Shown: positions 9,609 to 17,862 of the stretch, piece after piece
Layout of the letters: each line of letters starts with the position of its first letter
Position numbering within the stretch: the stretch's first letter is position 1
DNA from: TMED14 sp964475135
GTDB taxonomy: Bacteria; Bacteroidota; Bacteroidia; Flavobacteriales; Schleiferiaceae
Length of the DNA stretch: 50,360 nucleotides
Assembly (NCBI GenBank): GCA_964475135.1
Contig: CAYYWL010000012.1
Location: 1-50,360, forward strand
Reading direction: 5' to 3'
Program-made: the position numbers and the translations under genes
Notes under the pieces: model-generated
Told to the model about the DNA's origin: nothing
Seen by the model: only the letters and a program-made list of their open reading frames with translations
Databases searched by the model: none

Positions 9609-9767
9609 GGTTAGCTTCTGGTTTCTGGTTTCTAGTTGCTTGCGGCCGTGGAGCAGCATAGTGATGCTCCGTTCCGAATTCGAGAAAAAAAGTAAAATCC
9701 GGTTCGTACCGAACGTGGCGCTGCCACAAGCCGCAAACCAGCGGCGGGGAACCAGAAACGAATGAAC
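9595..9767. repeat. Degenerate intergenic repeat element with AGTAAAATCCGGTT core
   Basis: The left end GCAAGGTTGG (9595-9604) matches the end of the 16.3-kb element and overlaps the ccoI stop codon. GTTTCTGGTT (9621-9630) is the reverse complement of AACCAGAAAC (9750-9759), and TTGCGGC (9640-9646) of GCCGCAA (9730-9736). A smaller hairpin GGAGCA/TGCTCC spans 9650-9670. The core AGTAAAATCCGGTT is at 9691-9704. The right inverted end seen in the other copies is missing. No gene is seen here. Confidence 0.6.
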
Positions 9768-9779
9768 TGACAATTGTCA
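9768..9779. promoter_or_regulatory. FNR-like box TGACAATTGTCA
   Basis: A perfect 12-base palindrome upstream of ccoS. GAATTTT follows at 9803-9809, 23 bases after the box, and the ccoS ATG is at 9835. The box continues into ATAGTTCG, giving TCATAGTTCG, a stretch shared with the usp box. Likely site for activation of the ccoS-to-ccoG operon by the Crp/Fnr protein. Confidence 0.65.
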
Positions 9780-9834
9780 TAGTTCGGGCTGAGCGGGATA
9801 GGGAATTTTGATCCCGTACCCATACACCTGACGA

Positions 9835-10020
9835 ATGAGCGCGTTCTACCTGATGATTCCCGTGAGCCTTTTGCTGGCAGGCCTTTTTCTGCTTGGCTTT
9901 TTGCGCTCGGTGTCCGCAGGTCAGTACGACGATACCACCTCTCCGGCCGTTCGCGCCCTTGAGGACGGTACGACAGCGCCAACCGCCAGTTCAGAACCTA
10001 AATCCACCCCCAATCCATGA
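9835..10020 (+). CDS. ccoS: cbb3 oxidase assembly protein CcoS
   Basis: 61-residue protein with one N-terminal membrane helix (about residues 5-25) and the CcoS signature GQYDDTTSPAVRAL. CcoS is needed to mature the oxidase cofactors (haem and CuB) in CcoN. Its stop overlaps the ccoNO start in an ATGA (10017-10020), so translation is probably coupled. The C terminus is a short low-complexity tail rich in Thr, Ser and Pro. It is the first gene after the FNR-like box at 9768, so it is probably the promoter-proximal gene of the oxidase operon. The small size is normal for the family. Confidence 0.9.
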   Translation: MSAFYLMIPVSLLLAGLFLLGFLRSVSAGQYDDTTSPAVRALEDGTTAPTASSEPKSTPNP

Positions 10021-12191
10021 GCCAACAACTCGAAACGTTTTACTACGACAACCGGACGACGCGCAACTTTTTGCTCGCGACGGTTCTGTGGGGCCTGATC
10101 GGCCTCTTGGTCGGATTGACCATCTCTCTGCAGTTGGTGTTTCCGGCACTTAACGCCGACACCTCATGGCTGACGTTTGGCCGCCTGCGCGCGCTGCACA
10201 CCAACGGAGCCATTTTTGCCTTCGCCGGCAACGCCATCTTTACGGGGGTCTACTACTCGCTGCAGCGCCTGCTGAAGACGCGCATGGCGAGCGACCTCTT
10301 GTCCAAAATCCACTTTTGGGGCTGGCAGTTGGTCATTGTCTCGGCGGTGATCACGCTTCCGCTGGGGTACACGTCGACCAAAGAGTACGCGGAGCTTGAA
10401 TGGCCCATCGACATTTTGATCACGCTCGTGTGGGTCGTGTTCGGGGTGAACATGATTTGGACCATCCTCAAGCGCCGCGAACGCCACCTCTATGTGGCGA
10501 TTTGGTTCTACATCGCGACGTTTGTAACGGTTGCGGTGCTGCACATTTTCAACAACTTGGCCATTCCGGTCAACTTCTTGAAATCCTACAGCGTCTACGC
10601 CGGCGTGCAGGACGCCTTGGTGCAGTGGTGGTACGGCCACAACGCGGTCGCCTTCTTTTTGACTACGCCGTTTTTGGGCCTGATGTACTACTTCATGCCG
10701 CGCGCCGCCGAGCGTCCGGTCTACTCGTACCGCCTGTCAATTATTCACTTTTGGGCGCTGATTTTCATCTACATCTGGGCGGGTCCGCACCACCTTTTGT
10801 ACACCGCCTTGCCGGATTGGGCGCAGAACCTCGGAACCGTGTTCTCGATTATGCTGATCGCTCCGTCGTGGGGCGGCATGATCAACGGCCTACTCACTTT
10901 GCGCGGAGCCTGGGACCGCGTTCGCGATTCCGCCGTCCTCAAGTTTTTTGTCGTGGGGGTTTCGGCCTATGGTATGGCCACGTTTGAAGGTCCGCTACTG
11001 TCGACCAAGTGGCTGAACGGAATTGCCCACTACACCGACTGGATTCCGGCCCACGTGCACGTCGGAACCTTGGGATGGAACGGGTTCATGACCTTCGGAA
11101 TGATTTATTGGCTGATTCCGCGCATGTGGAAGAACGGCGCCTACTCTGAAAAGATGGCCAACTGGCACTTCTGGCTAGGCACTACCGGATTGATTTTCTG
11201 GGCCTTGCCGATGTACGTGGCGGGATTCACCCAGAGCTTGATGTGGAAGGAATTTGCCCCCGACGGCACCCTGGTGTACGGCAACTTCCTTGAGACGGTG
11301 ACGCAAATAATTCCGATGTACGCGCTGCGCGCCTTTGGCGGAACCCTGTACATCACCGGCATCGTGGTCATGATTTTCAACATCTTCAAGACCGCGGTCA
11401 AGGGCGACCTGATCGCGAACGAAGAGGCGCAGGCTCCGGCCCTCGCCGCTCACAGCAAGCACAGTGGCGAACACTGGCACCGCTGGATTGAGCGCAAGCC
11501 CGTGCAAATGGTGATCTGGTCTACGGTCGTAATTGCGATTGGCGGAATCATTGAAATCGTGCCCACGTTGATGGTCAAAAGCAACATTCCGACAATCAGT
11601 ACCGTGAAGCCCTACACACCACTTGAGCTCGAAGGACGCGATCTATACCTGCGCGAGGCCTGCAATGCCTGCCATAGCCAGATGATCCGCCCGTTTGCGA
11701 GCGAGGTGCAGCGCTACGACCCCGTCGATAAGTTGCCATCTCAGGGTGGCGAGTTTGTGTACGACCATCCATTCTTGTGGGGTTCAAAGCGCACAGGGCC
11801 GGACTTGCACCGCGAAGGCGGCAAGTACCCCAACAGCTGGCACTACAACCACATGTGGGATCCGACGTCGATGTCTCCGGGCTCAATTATGCCACGCTAT
11901 CCGTGGATGTTTAGCGCCGACGGCAACGACGCGACCCTCGACACTGCGTACACGGCCAAAAAGATGAAGGTGCTTCAAGGTTTGGGCGTGCCCTACACTG
12001 ACGACGAGATCGCCCAGGCCGACCGACTGCGCTACGCCCAGGCCGTGGCCATCGCCGCCGACCTCAATGCCGACCCCACGATCAAGGTGCATCCCAACGA
12101 AGAGATCGTCGCACTGATCGCCTACCTGCAGCGACTCGGAACCGACATCAAAAAGGCCCCCAAAGAAGAACTCGAAGCACTAATGAAGTAA
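10017..12191 (+). CDS. ccoNO: cbb3-type cytochrome c oxidase, fused CcoN-CcoO subunits
   Basis: 724-residue fusion of the catalytic haem-copper subunit CcoN (about residues 1-490) and the mono-haem c subunit CcoO (about 500-724). The CcoN part shows the expected His ligands in HTNGAIFAF, YGHNAVAFF, GPHHLLY and HVHVGTLGWNG, and about twelve membrane segments. A short cytoplasmic linker rich in Ala and His joins it to a membrane anchor and the haem c motif CNACH (Cys549, Cys552, His553). The CcoN-CcoO fusion is usual in Bacteroidota. The complex reduces oxygen with high affinity and pumps protons. It is framed by ccoS (ATGA overlap) and ccoQ three bases downstream. Confidence 0.97.
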   Translation: MSQQLETFYYDNRTTRNFLLATVLWGLIGLLVGLTISLQLVFPALNADTSWLTFGRLRALHTNGAIFAFAGNAIFTGVYYSLQRLLKTRMASDLLSKIHFWGWQLVIVSAVITLPLGYTSTKEYAELEWPIDILITLVWVVFGVNMIWTILKRRERHLYVAIWFYIATFVTVAVLHIFNNLAIPVNFLKSYSVYAGVQDALVQWWYGHNAVAFFLTTPFLGLMYYFMPRAAERPVYSYRLSIIHFWALIFIYIWAGPHHLLYTALPDWAQNLGTVFSIMLIAPSWGGMINGLLTLRGAWDRVRDSAVLKFFVVGVSAYGMATFEGPLLSTKWLNGIAHYTDWIPAHVHVGTLGWNGFMTFGMIYWLIPRMWKNGAYSEKMANWHFWLGTTGLIFWALPMYVAGFTQSLMWKEFAPDGTLVYGNFLETVTQIIPMYALRAFGGTLYITGIVVMIFNIFKTAVKGDLIANEEAQAPALAAHSKHSGEHWHRWIERKPVQMVIWSTVVIAIGGIIEIVPTLMVKSNIPTISTVKPYTPLELEGRDLYLREACNACHSQMIRPFASEVQRYDPVDKLPSQGGEFVYDHPFLWGSKRTGPDLHREGGKYPNSWHYNHMWDPTSMSPGSIMPRYPWMFSADGNDATLDTAYTAKKMKVLQGLGVPYTDDEIAQADRLRYAQAVAIAADLNADPTIKVHPNEEIVALIAYLQRLGTDIKKAPKEELEALMK

Positions 12192-12194
12192 GCC

Positions 12195-12392
12195 ATGGGA
12201 CGAATGCTGAAATTCTTTGCCGACGTTCAGGGCGCCTCGTGGTACCCCATCACCGCCCTGTTCGTGTTCTTGGTCTTTTTTGTCGGCGTCACGTGGTACG
12301 CCCTGCGCTTGCGCCGCAGCGACATCGAAGGCTGGAGTGCCCTACCTCTTGAATCCAACGACCTAAAATCTGCCGAAGACCATGACTGCTAA
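12195..12392 (+). CDS. ccoQ: CcoQ-like small cbb3 oxidase subunit
   Basis: 65-residue protein with one membrane helix (about residues 18-38) followed by a short charged tail (RLRRSDIEGWSALPL). Sequence conservation in this family is low; the call rests on size, topology and its place between ccoNO and ccoP. Its end overlaps the ccoP start by 11 bases. CcoQ helps hold the complex together. The ATG follows the ccoNO stop by three bases. Confidence 0.75.
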   Translation: MGRMLKFFADVQGASWYPITALFVFLVFFVGVTWYALRLRRSDIEGWSALPLESNDLKSAEDHDC

Positions 12393-13218
12393 CGAACTGC
12401 TCCGCTGGGCTTTTGAGCCCCTCCATTTGCTGGCCATTCTCACGCTGCTGTTGGCGGCCCTCACGGCCTATTCGGTGCTGCAAACTATCAATTTGCTTAA
12501 GGTCAAGCTCGGCCTCAAAGAGGCTCCGCAACCGGAGGTGAAGCGTACTTCGTGGTTCAACTGGAACACCGAAAACAAGGCGCTGTGGGCATCTGTCCCC
12601 ATCGAGCAAGAGCGGGACATCATGCTCGACCACGACTACGACGGCATCAAGGAGCTCGACAACAAGCTCCCGCCATGGTGGGTGTGGGGATTTTACTTCA
12701 CCATCGCGTGGGGCATCGGGTACCTCGTGTACTTTCAGGTGATGTCAGGTCCGCGTCAAATTGACGAATTCAAGTCGGACCTCGCCGAAAAGGCCGAAAT
12801 CAAGGCGTCGTTTTTGGCCGCCAACGCGATGACGGTCGACGAAAACTCCGTGACGTTGCTGACAGACGAAACGGCACTTGGCGCGGGCAAGAAGATTTTC
12901 GCCGACAACTGTGCGTCCTGCCACGCGGCGGACGGTGGGGGTTTGGTCGGCCCGAACTTCACCGACGAATACTGGATCCACGGGGGCGGAATCGCCGACG
13001 TGTTTGGAGTAATCAAGTACGGCGTCCTCGAAAAGGGAATGATTTCGTGGCAAGAAACGCTGAATCCGCTGCAGATGCAGCAAGTGGCGAGCTACGTGCT
13101 TTCTCTGCAGGGAACGACTCCCGCGGCCCCGAAAGAGCCTCAGGGAAGCCTTTGGACGGCGCCCAACGCGGCACCTACCGACACCACGGCCGCAGTGGCG
13201 ACCCCAACGGCAGAATAG
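12382..13218 (+). CDS. ccoP: cbb3 oxidase cytochrome c subunit CcoP (mono-haem)
   Basis: 278 residues. An N-terminal membrane segment (about 13-35) is followed by a cytosolic loop with the conserved DHDYDGIKELDNKLPPWW motif. A second membrane segment (about 105-125) comes next, and then one cytochrome c domain with CASCH (Cys177, Cys180, His181) and a distal Met in the region KGMISW. Proteobacterial CcoP has two haems; the single haem here fits the Bacteroidota form. A Pro/Ala/Thr-rich tail of about 35 residues ends the protein. It passes electrons to CcoO/CcoN. Confidence 0.95.
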   Translation: MTANELLRWAFEPLHLLAILTLLLAALTAYSVLQTINLLKVKLGLKEAPQPEVKRTSWFNWNTENKALWASVPIEQERDIMLDHDYDGIKELDNKLPPWWVWGFYFTIAWGIGYLVYFQVMSGPRQIDEFKSDLAEKAEIKASFLAANAMTVDENSVTLLTDETALGAGKKIFADNCASCHAADGGGLVGPNFTDEYWIHGGGIADVFGVIKYGVLEKGMISWQETLNPLQMQQVASYVLSLQGTTPAAPKEPQGSLWTAPNAAPTDTTAAVATPTAE

Positions 13219-13221
13219 GCC

Positions 13222-14613
13222 ATGGATGAAGAGTTCCGCGACGCAATTTTCACGGTGGATGCGGACGGCAAGCGCCGCTACGTCCACCCCAAACGCGTGG
13301 TCAAGGGGCGCTTTGTCAATCCCCGACGCATCACGGCCTATGCGTTGATCGCGTGGCTCTTTATCATGCCCTGGCTTCGGGTCAACGGCTTGCCGTTCAT
13401 TCAGTTGGACGTGCTGCACCGCGAATTCATTCTGCTCGGGCAGGTGTTTTGGCCCCAGGACTTTCACCTATTGGTGCTCACGATGATTCTCGGGGTGCTG
13501 TCGGTAGCCCTGTTTACTGTGGCCTACGGACGGCTGTTTTGCGGATGGGTTTGCCCCCAGACCATCTTTTTAGAGCACGTGTTTCGCCAAATTGAATACT
13601 GGATCGACGGGGACCGGAACGCCCAAATCCGCCTTCGCCAAAGCCAGTGGACCCTCGAGAAAATTGGCAAGCGCGTCGCAAAGAATGCCCTCTTTTTGGC
13701 CGTTAGTTTCGTGATTTCGAACACGTTTTTGCAGTACCTCATCGGCACGGACGCGTGGGTTCGCTTGCTCACCGACGGGCCTTCGAGCCATTGGAGCGGA
13801 TTTGTCGGAATCTGGATGTTCACTGGGGTGTTCTTTTTTGTCTTTTCGTGGTTCCGTGAGCAGGTTTGCCTAATCGTGTGCCCCTACGGCCGCTTGCAGG
13901 GAGTGCTCTTGGATAAAAATTCCTTGGTCATTGCCTACGACCGCATTCGGGGCGAAATCCGGAGCCGCTTTCGCAAGGGCGAAGACCGTTCCGCCGAAGG
14001 CAAAGGTGACTGCGTTGACTGCGGCCTCTGCGTGCAGGTCTGCCCCACGGGTATCGACATCCGCAACGGAACCCAGTTGGAGTGCATCAGCTGCACGGCG
14101 TGCATTGATGTGTGCGATTCCGTGATGGACCAGACCGGCCAAGAACGCGGACTCATTCGCTACGCATCTGAGAACGAGATCAGTTCGCGCGAGCCGTGGA
14201 AGGTGACGCCGCGCATGAAGGCCTACGGAGTGATTGTGGGCGCCGTGACGCTGCTGTGGTTCACGCTACTGCTGTTCCGCGCCCCCGTCGAGGCAACGAT
14301 TTTGCGCGCCCCGGGCCTGATGTTTCAGGACCGCGGAACCGAGCTTTCCAACGTGTACACGTTTAAAGTGATTAATAAAACGCCCAAAGACGCGGTACTC
14401 GAACTCCGCCTTACGAGCCCTGAAGGCGGAAGGCTTGAAACCGTTGGATCCACGCAGTACACGTTGCCCACTCAAGGACTTGCCAAGGGTTCACTGCTCG
14501 TATACCTGCCCAAAGAAGTGGTTACTGGCTCAGAAACCACCCTCAAAATAGAGGTTTGGGTTAACGGGCAGGTAGCCGACGTTGTCAGCACTCAATTTTA
14601 CGGCCCGCGCTGA
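13222..14613 (+). CDS. ccoG: Cytochrome c oxidase accessory protein CcoG (FixG/RdxA)
   Basis: 463-residue membrane iron-sulfur protein. Membrane segments include the motif GRLFCGWVCPQT and VCPYGRLQG. Two 4Fe-4S clusters are supported by CVDCGLCVQVCP (from Cys264) and CISCTACIDVC (from Cys288). After a last membrane helix comes the periplasmic FixG_C Ig-like domain (about 355-463). CcoG acts as a cupric reductase in oxidase assembly. It starts three bases after ccoP and overlaps the next gene by one base (TGATG). The ccoH/fixH gene that often follows is absent here. Confidence 0.95.
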   Translation: MDEEFRDAIFTVDADGKRRYVHPKRVVKGRFVNPRRITAYALIAWLFIMPWLRVNGLPFIQLDVLHREFILLGQVFWPQDFHLLVLTMILGVLSVALFTVAYGRLFCGWVCPQTIFLEHVFRQIEYWIDGDRNAQIRLRQSQWTLEKIGKRVAKNALFLAVSFVISNTFLQYLIGTDAWVRLLTDGPSSHWSGFVGIWMFTGVFFFVFSWFREQVCLIVCPYGRLQGVLLDKNSLVIAYDRIRGEIRSRFRKGEDRSAEGKGDCVDCGLCVQVCPTGIDIRNGTQLECISCTACIDVCDSVMDQTGQERGLIRYASENEISSREPWKVTPRMKAYGVIVGAVTLLWFTLLLFRAPVEATILRAPGLMFQDRGTELSNVYTFKVINKTPKDAVLELRLTSPEGGRLETVGSTQYTLPTQGLAKGSLLVYLPKEVVTGSETTLKIEVWVNGQVADVVSTQFYGPR

Positions 14614-15278
14614 TGTGGTGGGCTGTGTTAAGCGGTAGCGCCTTAGGTCTAAGCCAAGCCCCGCACTGCTTTGCGATGTGCGGTCCGCTTGCATGGCAGG
14701 CCCAACGCCGTCGCGAACCCGCCGCCCAGCAATGGATCTACCACGCCTTTCGAGCGCTGGGTTACTTGGCCGTTAGCTTTTTGCTTGTCGGAGTAATGCG
14801 GCTCTGGACACCTTTAACCTTTCTGCTCGCGGGATCAGCCGGGCTGTACCTCTTGGTCCGCGCGATTCGACCTGAGCGGCCTCGATGCAGCACCGCATCC
14901 CACCTCAACGCGGCCCGCCCGTGGTGGCCCGTCGCGGCGAGGTGGTCATGGCCAGTTCGGTCGGCCGTCCTTGGCCTCGGGAACGGGCTCTTGCCATGCC
15001 CCGCCGTGTGGGCAGCTGCGACGGCGAGTGCCAGCTTGGGTTCGGGTGACGGAACCTTATTTATCCTCGGTTTCGCCTCTGCCACCGCCCTGCCGCTCTG
15101 GGGGTTCGGATGGCTCGCGCAGCGACCCATGCTACGTCAGCGTCTGCTTAATCCACGTGTGATGCGGACCATAATGGCGTTGATGGCGATGTGGCTGCTC
15201 CTTAGGGCTACGGAACCTTGGCTTCCGCCCACCGCCCTAGGCCACGTTGCCCAAATTTGCCGCCCTTTTAAAATCTGA
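14613..15278 (+). CDS. Sulfite exporter TauE/SafE-like membrane protein of the cbb3 cluster
   Basis: 221-residue membrane protein with about six helices. Two internal motifs identify it: SQAPHCFAMCGPL near the N terminus (usual form HCxxMCGP) and GLLPCPAVW in the middle (usual form LLPCGLVY). Proteins of this family commonly sit at the end of cbb3 gene clusters, and a role in copper handling or oxidase assembly has been proposed. The one-base overlap with ccoG supports co-translation. Its stop codon TGA (15276-15278) forms the first three bases of the FNR-like box for the next gene. Confidence 0.85.
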   Translation: MWWAVLSGSALGLSQAPHCFAMCGPLAWQAQRRREPAAQQWIYHAFRALGYLAVSFLLVGVMRLWTPLTFLLAGSAGLYLLVRAIRPERPRCSTASHLNAARPWWPVAARWSWPVRSAVLGLGNGLLPCPAVWAAATASASLGSGDGTLFILGFASATALPLWGFGWLAQRPMLRQRLLNPRVMRTIMALMAMWLLLRATEPWLPPTALGHVAQICRPFKI

Positions 15279-15287
15279 TAAAAATCA
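15276..15287. promoter_or_regulatory. FNR-like box TGATAAAAATCA
   Basis: TGAT-N4-ATCA is the core of the classical FNR site. It starts exactly at the stop codon of the preceding gene. GAATTTT is at 15311-15317, 23 bases past the box, within GGCGGAATTTTAC (15307-15319), a 13-mer also found at 7391-7403 before ccoI. It likely gives usp its own oxygen-controlled promoter. Confidence 0.65.
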
Positions 15288-15352
15288 TAGTTCGTGCAGG
15301 TTGTTTGGCGGAATTTTACTTCAACCTCACAACCCTTGATTTGAAACCCGCC

Positions 15353-16165
15353 ATGAACCGCATCTTTTTTCCCACCGACTTTTCGTCCAATAGCAGGGCG
15401 GCGCTCCCTGTAGCCACCCACCTCGCTACTTCACTCAACGCACAGCTGGATTTTATTCACACATACCAGATGCCCTACCGTTCTGAGTCCCTTACAGATA
15501 ATCTCCTTATGGCTATCCAAGAGCGGTGCCAACTTGATATGTCTGAGTGGCTCAGCGAATTCAGTTCGAGTAGTGCACTTGCGGTGGACGGACATTGCTC
15601 CTACAATGGACTCGCGCAAGAACTTCACCAGCGAGCTGAAGCACACCCCGATTCAATGATTGTAATGTCAAGTCAAGGTGCCAGCGGATGGTCTGAAGTT
15701 ATGCTCGGAAGCAATGCGGTATCTGTTCTTCATGCATCACGGCAGCCGGTTTTAGTGGTTCCGTCACGAATTCAGTGGCCTGAGGGTCAATCTATTAAAT
15801 GGTTATTCGCTTCGGACATGCTGGACGACCGCAACCCCAAAGCTCTATCTTGGATAAAGTCCTTTGTCGCTCAGTGTGGTGCAGGACTATCAATTGCCCA
15901 CGTCGAAGAGGGCACCCAAGGAGACGCTCCCGCAGAAGGGTTTTTAGCTTTTGCCGACCAGAATTTTCCAGGGGTTGATCGCCACCTCATCGTCGCCCAA
16001 GATGTCGAAACGGGAATTTATGAAGCCGCCCGACGAGCCAAGGCCCAAGGAATTATTGTCGTTGCCCGGCGCCACCACTGGTTGCGGGATGCCTTCAAGC
16101 CCCGAATGAGTAGCACCCTTGCTTACCACACCGAGTACCCCGTTTTAGTACTCCGCGAAGACTAA
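15353..16165 (+). CDS. Universal stress protein, two tandem Usp domains
   Basis: 270-residue cytoplasmic protein. The first Usp domain opens with RIFFPTDFSSNSRAAL (about residues 3-18) and closes with VMSSQGASGWSEVMLGSNAVSV...PVLVVP, where the G-x9-G(S/T) nucleotide loop is recognisable. The second domain (about 145-270) is more divergent, with VVARRHHWLRD and PVLVLRED at the end. Usp proteins of this double type accompany respiratory and low-oxygen genes in Bacteroidota. The ATG at 15353 is chosen because it starts the first domain and lies downstream of the FNR-type promoter. Its base composition is visibly more AT-rich than the cco genes upstream. It is followed by a strong terminator. Confidence 0.88.
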   Translation: MNRIFFPTDFSSNSRAALPVATHLATSLNAQLDFIHTYQMPYRSESLTDNLLMAIQERCQLDMSEWLSEFSSSSALAVDGHCSYNGLAQELHQRAEAHPDSMIVMSSQGASGWSEVMLGSNAVSVLHASRQPVLVVPSRIQWPEGQSIKWLFASDMLDDRNPKALSWIKSFVAQCGAGLSIAHVEEGTQGDAPAEGFLAFADQNFPGVDRHLIVAQDVETGIYEAARRAKAQGIIVVARRHHWLRDAFKPRMSSTLAYHTEYPVLVLRED

Positions 16166-16243
16166 TCCAAATCTCGAAGTGCCGAGAGCTCGTAGGTGAT
16201 ATGGGTTTCTTCGTCCAAAAAGCCCTCGGGAACACTTCGCAGT

Positions 16244-16270
16244 ACCGGCTCTACAGAGCCGGTTTTTTTT
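16244..16270 (+). terminator. Rho-independent terminator after usp
   Basis: Stem ACCGGCTC / GAGCCGGT with loop TACA, followed directly by eight T. It closes the cbb3-usp block, 78 bases after the usp stop. Confidence 0.9.
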
Positions 16271-16297
16271 GCCCATTGGCACGAGGCGCTGAGATTG

Positions 16298-16563
16298 GCA
16301 AGGTTGGCTCGTTGGTCTACGGGTTACTGAATTCTTGTGGCTCAAGTACCAAGTAGAATCCGAATTGCAATTAAATAGTCAAATTATTGATTGACTGCCG
16401 TTTACCCCATTACAAACGCGAAAGAAAAGTAAAATCCGGTTATTCCCGAATGGATTGTACCGAATTACGGTTTCTAGCTGCTGGTTTCTCGTTCCTTCAA
16501 ACGGCGAATACGATCACAAGAAACGAGTAACGAGCAACGGTACAACGAACGAACCAACCTTGC
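16298..16563. repeat. 266-bp MITE-like intergenic element, second full copy
   Basis: It occupies most of the 428-base gap between usp and the MscS gene. The ends GCAAGGTTGGCTCGTT (16298-16313) and AACGAACCAACCTTGC (16548-16563) are inverted with one mismatch. The core AGTAAAATCCGGTT (16428-16441) lies 130 bases from the left end, against 132 in the 6.3-kb copy. The stretch after the core (GTTTCTAGCTGCTGG and onward) also aligns with that copy. No coding capacity is seen. Confidence 0.65.
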
Positions 16564-16581
16564 TACCCTCGCCAATAAGGC

Positions 16582-16589
16582 TACCTTTG
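16582..16589 (+). promoter_or_regulatory. Promoter -7 element TACCTTTG for mscS
   Basis: An exact TAnnTTTG match, four bases before the ATG of the channel gene. Transcription would start at or next to the start codon, so a leaderless mRNA is likely. Confidence 0.6.
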
Positions 16590-16593
16590 CCTC

Positions 16594-17862
16594 ATGGAGC
16601 ACATCAACCCCGGACATTGGACCCGAAGCCTGCTCGACGGAAGCGGCCTCAACGATTGGTGGATCAGCAGCCTCACCATTCTCATTGACCTCGCAGTGTT
16701 GATTGCCGCCAGCCTTTTGGCGGACTTTATCACGCGAAGAATTGTCATTGGTCTGATCCATCGTGCGGTAAAGCGCACCAAAGCAACCTGGGACGACCAC
16801 TTCTTTAAAGAGAAAGTCTTTCAGGCGCTTGTACACATCATGCCCACCCTAATCATTCGCGGATTCTTGCCGGTCGTTTTTGAGGATGTTCCGGGCGTCA
16901 TCGTTCCGCTTCAGACAATCTTGAGCATTTTCCTAGTGTACCAAATTGTCATTTTAGTCAACCGTGCCGCCCGTGCTGGATCGCACATTGTCGAGGAGCT
17001 GGAGGCATTCAAGGACAAACCTGTACGCACGGTGCTATCCGTGGTACAGTTCCTAACGTGGTTTATTGGTGTATTGGCCGTGATCTCGGCACTTACACAC
17101 ACCCCGCTGGCCAGTATTTTGGGCGCGTTGGCCGGAGCCACCGCCATCTTCATCCTCATCTTTCAGGACGCCATCAACGGACTGCTCGCCAACTTTCAGA
17201 TCGTGCTCTACGACCTCATTAAAAAGGGCGATTGGATCACATTCGACAAATTTGGCGTGGACGGAGACGTCGTCAGCATCGACCTCACCACGGTCAAAAT
17301 CAAGAACTTCGACAACACCATTTCGTCGGTACCGGCCAAAGCCTTTGTCACCGACTCGTTCATTAACTGGCGCGGAATGCGGCTCGCCCAAGTGCGCCGC
17401 ATCAAGCGGAACCTCGTTGTTGACCTCGAAAGCGTCGCTTTTGTGAACGATGAGGTTTTGGCGGAATTCAAGAAAATTGAACGCATTCGCCCCTACCTGA
17501 CGGCGCGCGAGCGCGAAATCGCAACCCACAATTCCGAATTTGGCGTCGACAAGTCGCACCCCGTCAACGGACGCCACATGACCAATTTGGGCGTGTTCCG
17601 CGCATACGCTCATGCCTACCTCGAGGAGCACCCCAGCATTTCGAACGCCCACACCCTTATGGTGCGCCAGCTTCCCGTTACGGGCCAAGGAATTCCGCTC
17701 GAGGTCTACTGCTTCGCGAACACCATTGTCTGGACCGAGTACGAGGGCATCGCCAGCGACCTCTTTGACCACTTGATCGCGGCCGCTCCGAGCTTTGGCC
17801 TGAACCTCTTTCAAGCGCCGACCGCCGCGAGTGTTCGGGGCGGAGCCTTGCCCCTCGAATGA
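16594..17862 (+). CDS. MscS-family mechanosensitive channel (YbdG-like)
   Basis: 422-residue inner-membrane channel of the larger YbdG type, with about five membrane helices. The pore-lining helix is about residues 165-195 (ILGALAGATAIFILIFQDAINGLLANFQI), with Gly/Ala-rich packing as in MscS TM3. The cytosolic MscS beta domain follows, including KKGDWITF and TVKIKNFDNTISSVP. A C-terminal domain typical of YbdG completes it. It should open under hypo-osmotic stress. The stop overlaps the ruvC start in an ATGA (17859-17862), an unrelated partner that is probably co-translated. The ATG is fixed by the TACCTTTG element just before it. Confidence 0.92.
   Translation: MEHINPGHWTRSLLDGSGLNDWWISSLTILIDLAVLIAASLLADFITRRIVIGLIHRAVKRTKATWDDHFFKEKVFQALVHIMPTLIIRGFLPVVFEDVPGVIVPLQTILSIFLVYQIVILVNRAARAGSHIVEELEAFKDKPVRTVLSVVQFLTWFIGVLAVISALTHTPLASILGALAGATAIFILIFQDAINGLLANFQIVLYDLIKKGDWITFDKFGVDGDVVSIDLTTVKIKNFDNTISSVPAKAFVTDSFINWRGMRLAQVRRIKRNLVVDLESVAFVNDEVLAEFKKIERIRPYLTAREREIATHNSEFGVDKSHPVNGRHMTNLGVFRAYAHAYLEEHPSISNAHTLMVRQLPVTGQGIPLEVYCFANTIVWTEYEGIASDLFDHLIAAAPSFGLNLFQAPTAASVRGGALPLE

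Noticed and set aside
10017..12191. Fused CcoN-CcoO as an assembly artefact
   Set aside because: This fusion is the usual form in the phylum and the frame is intact with all haem and copper ligands.
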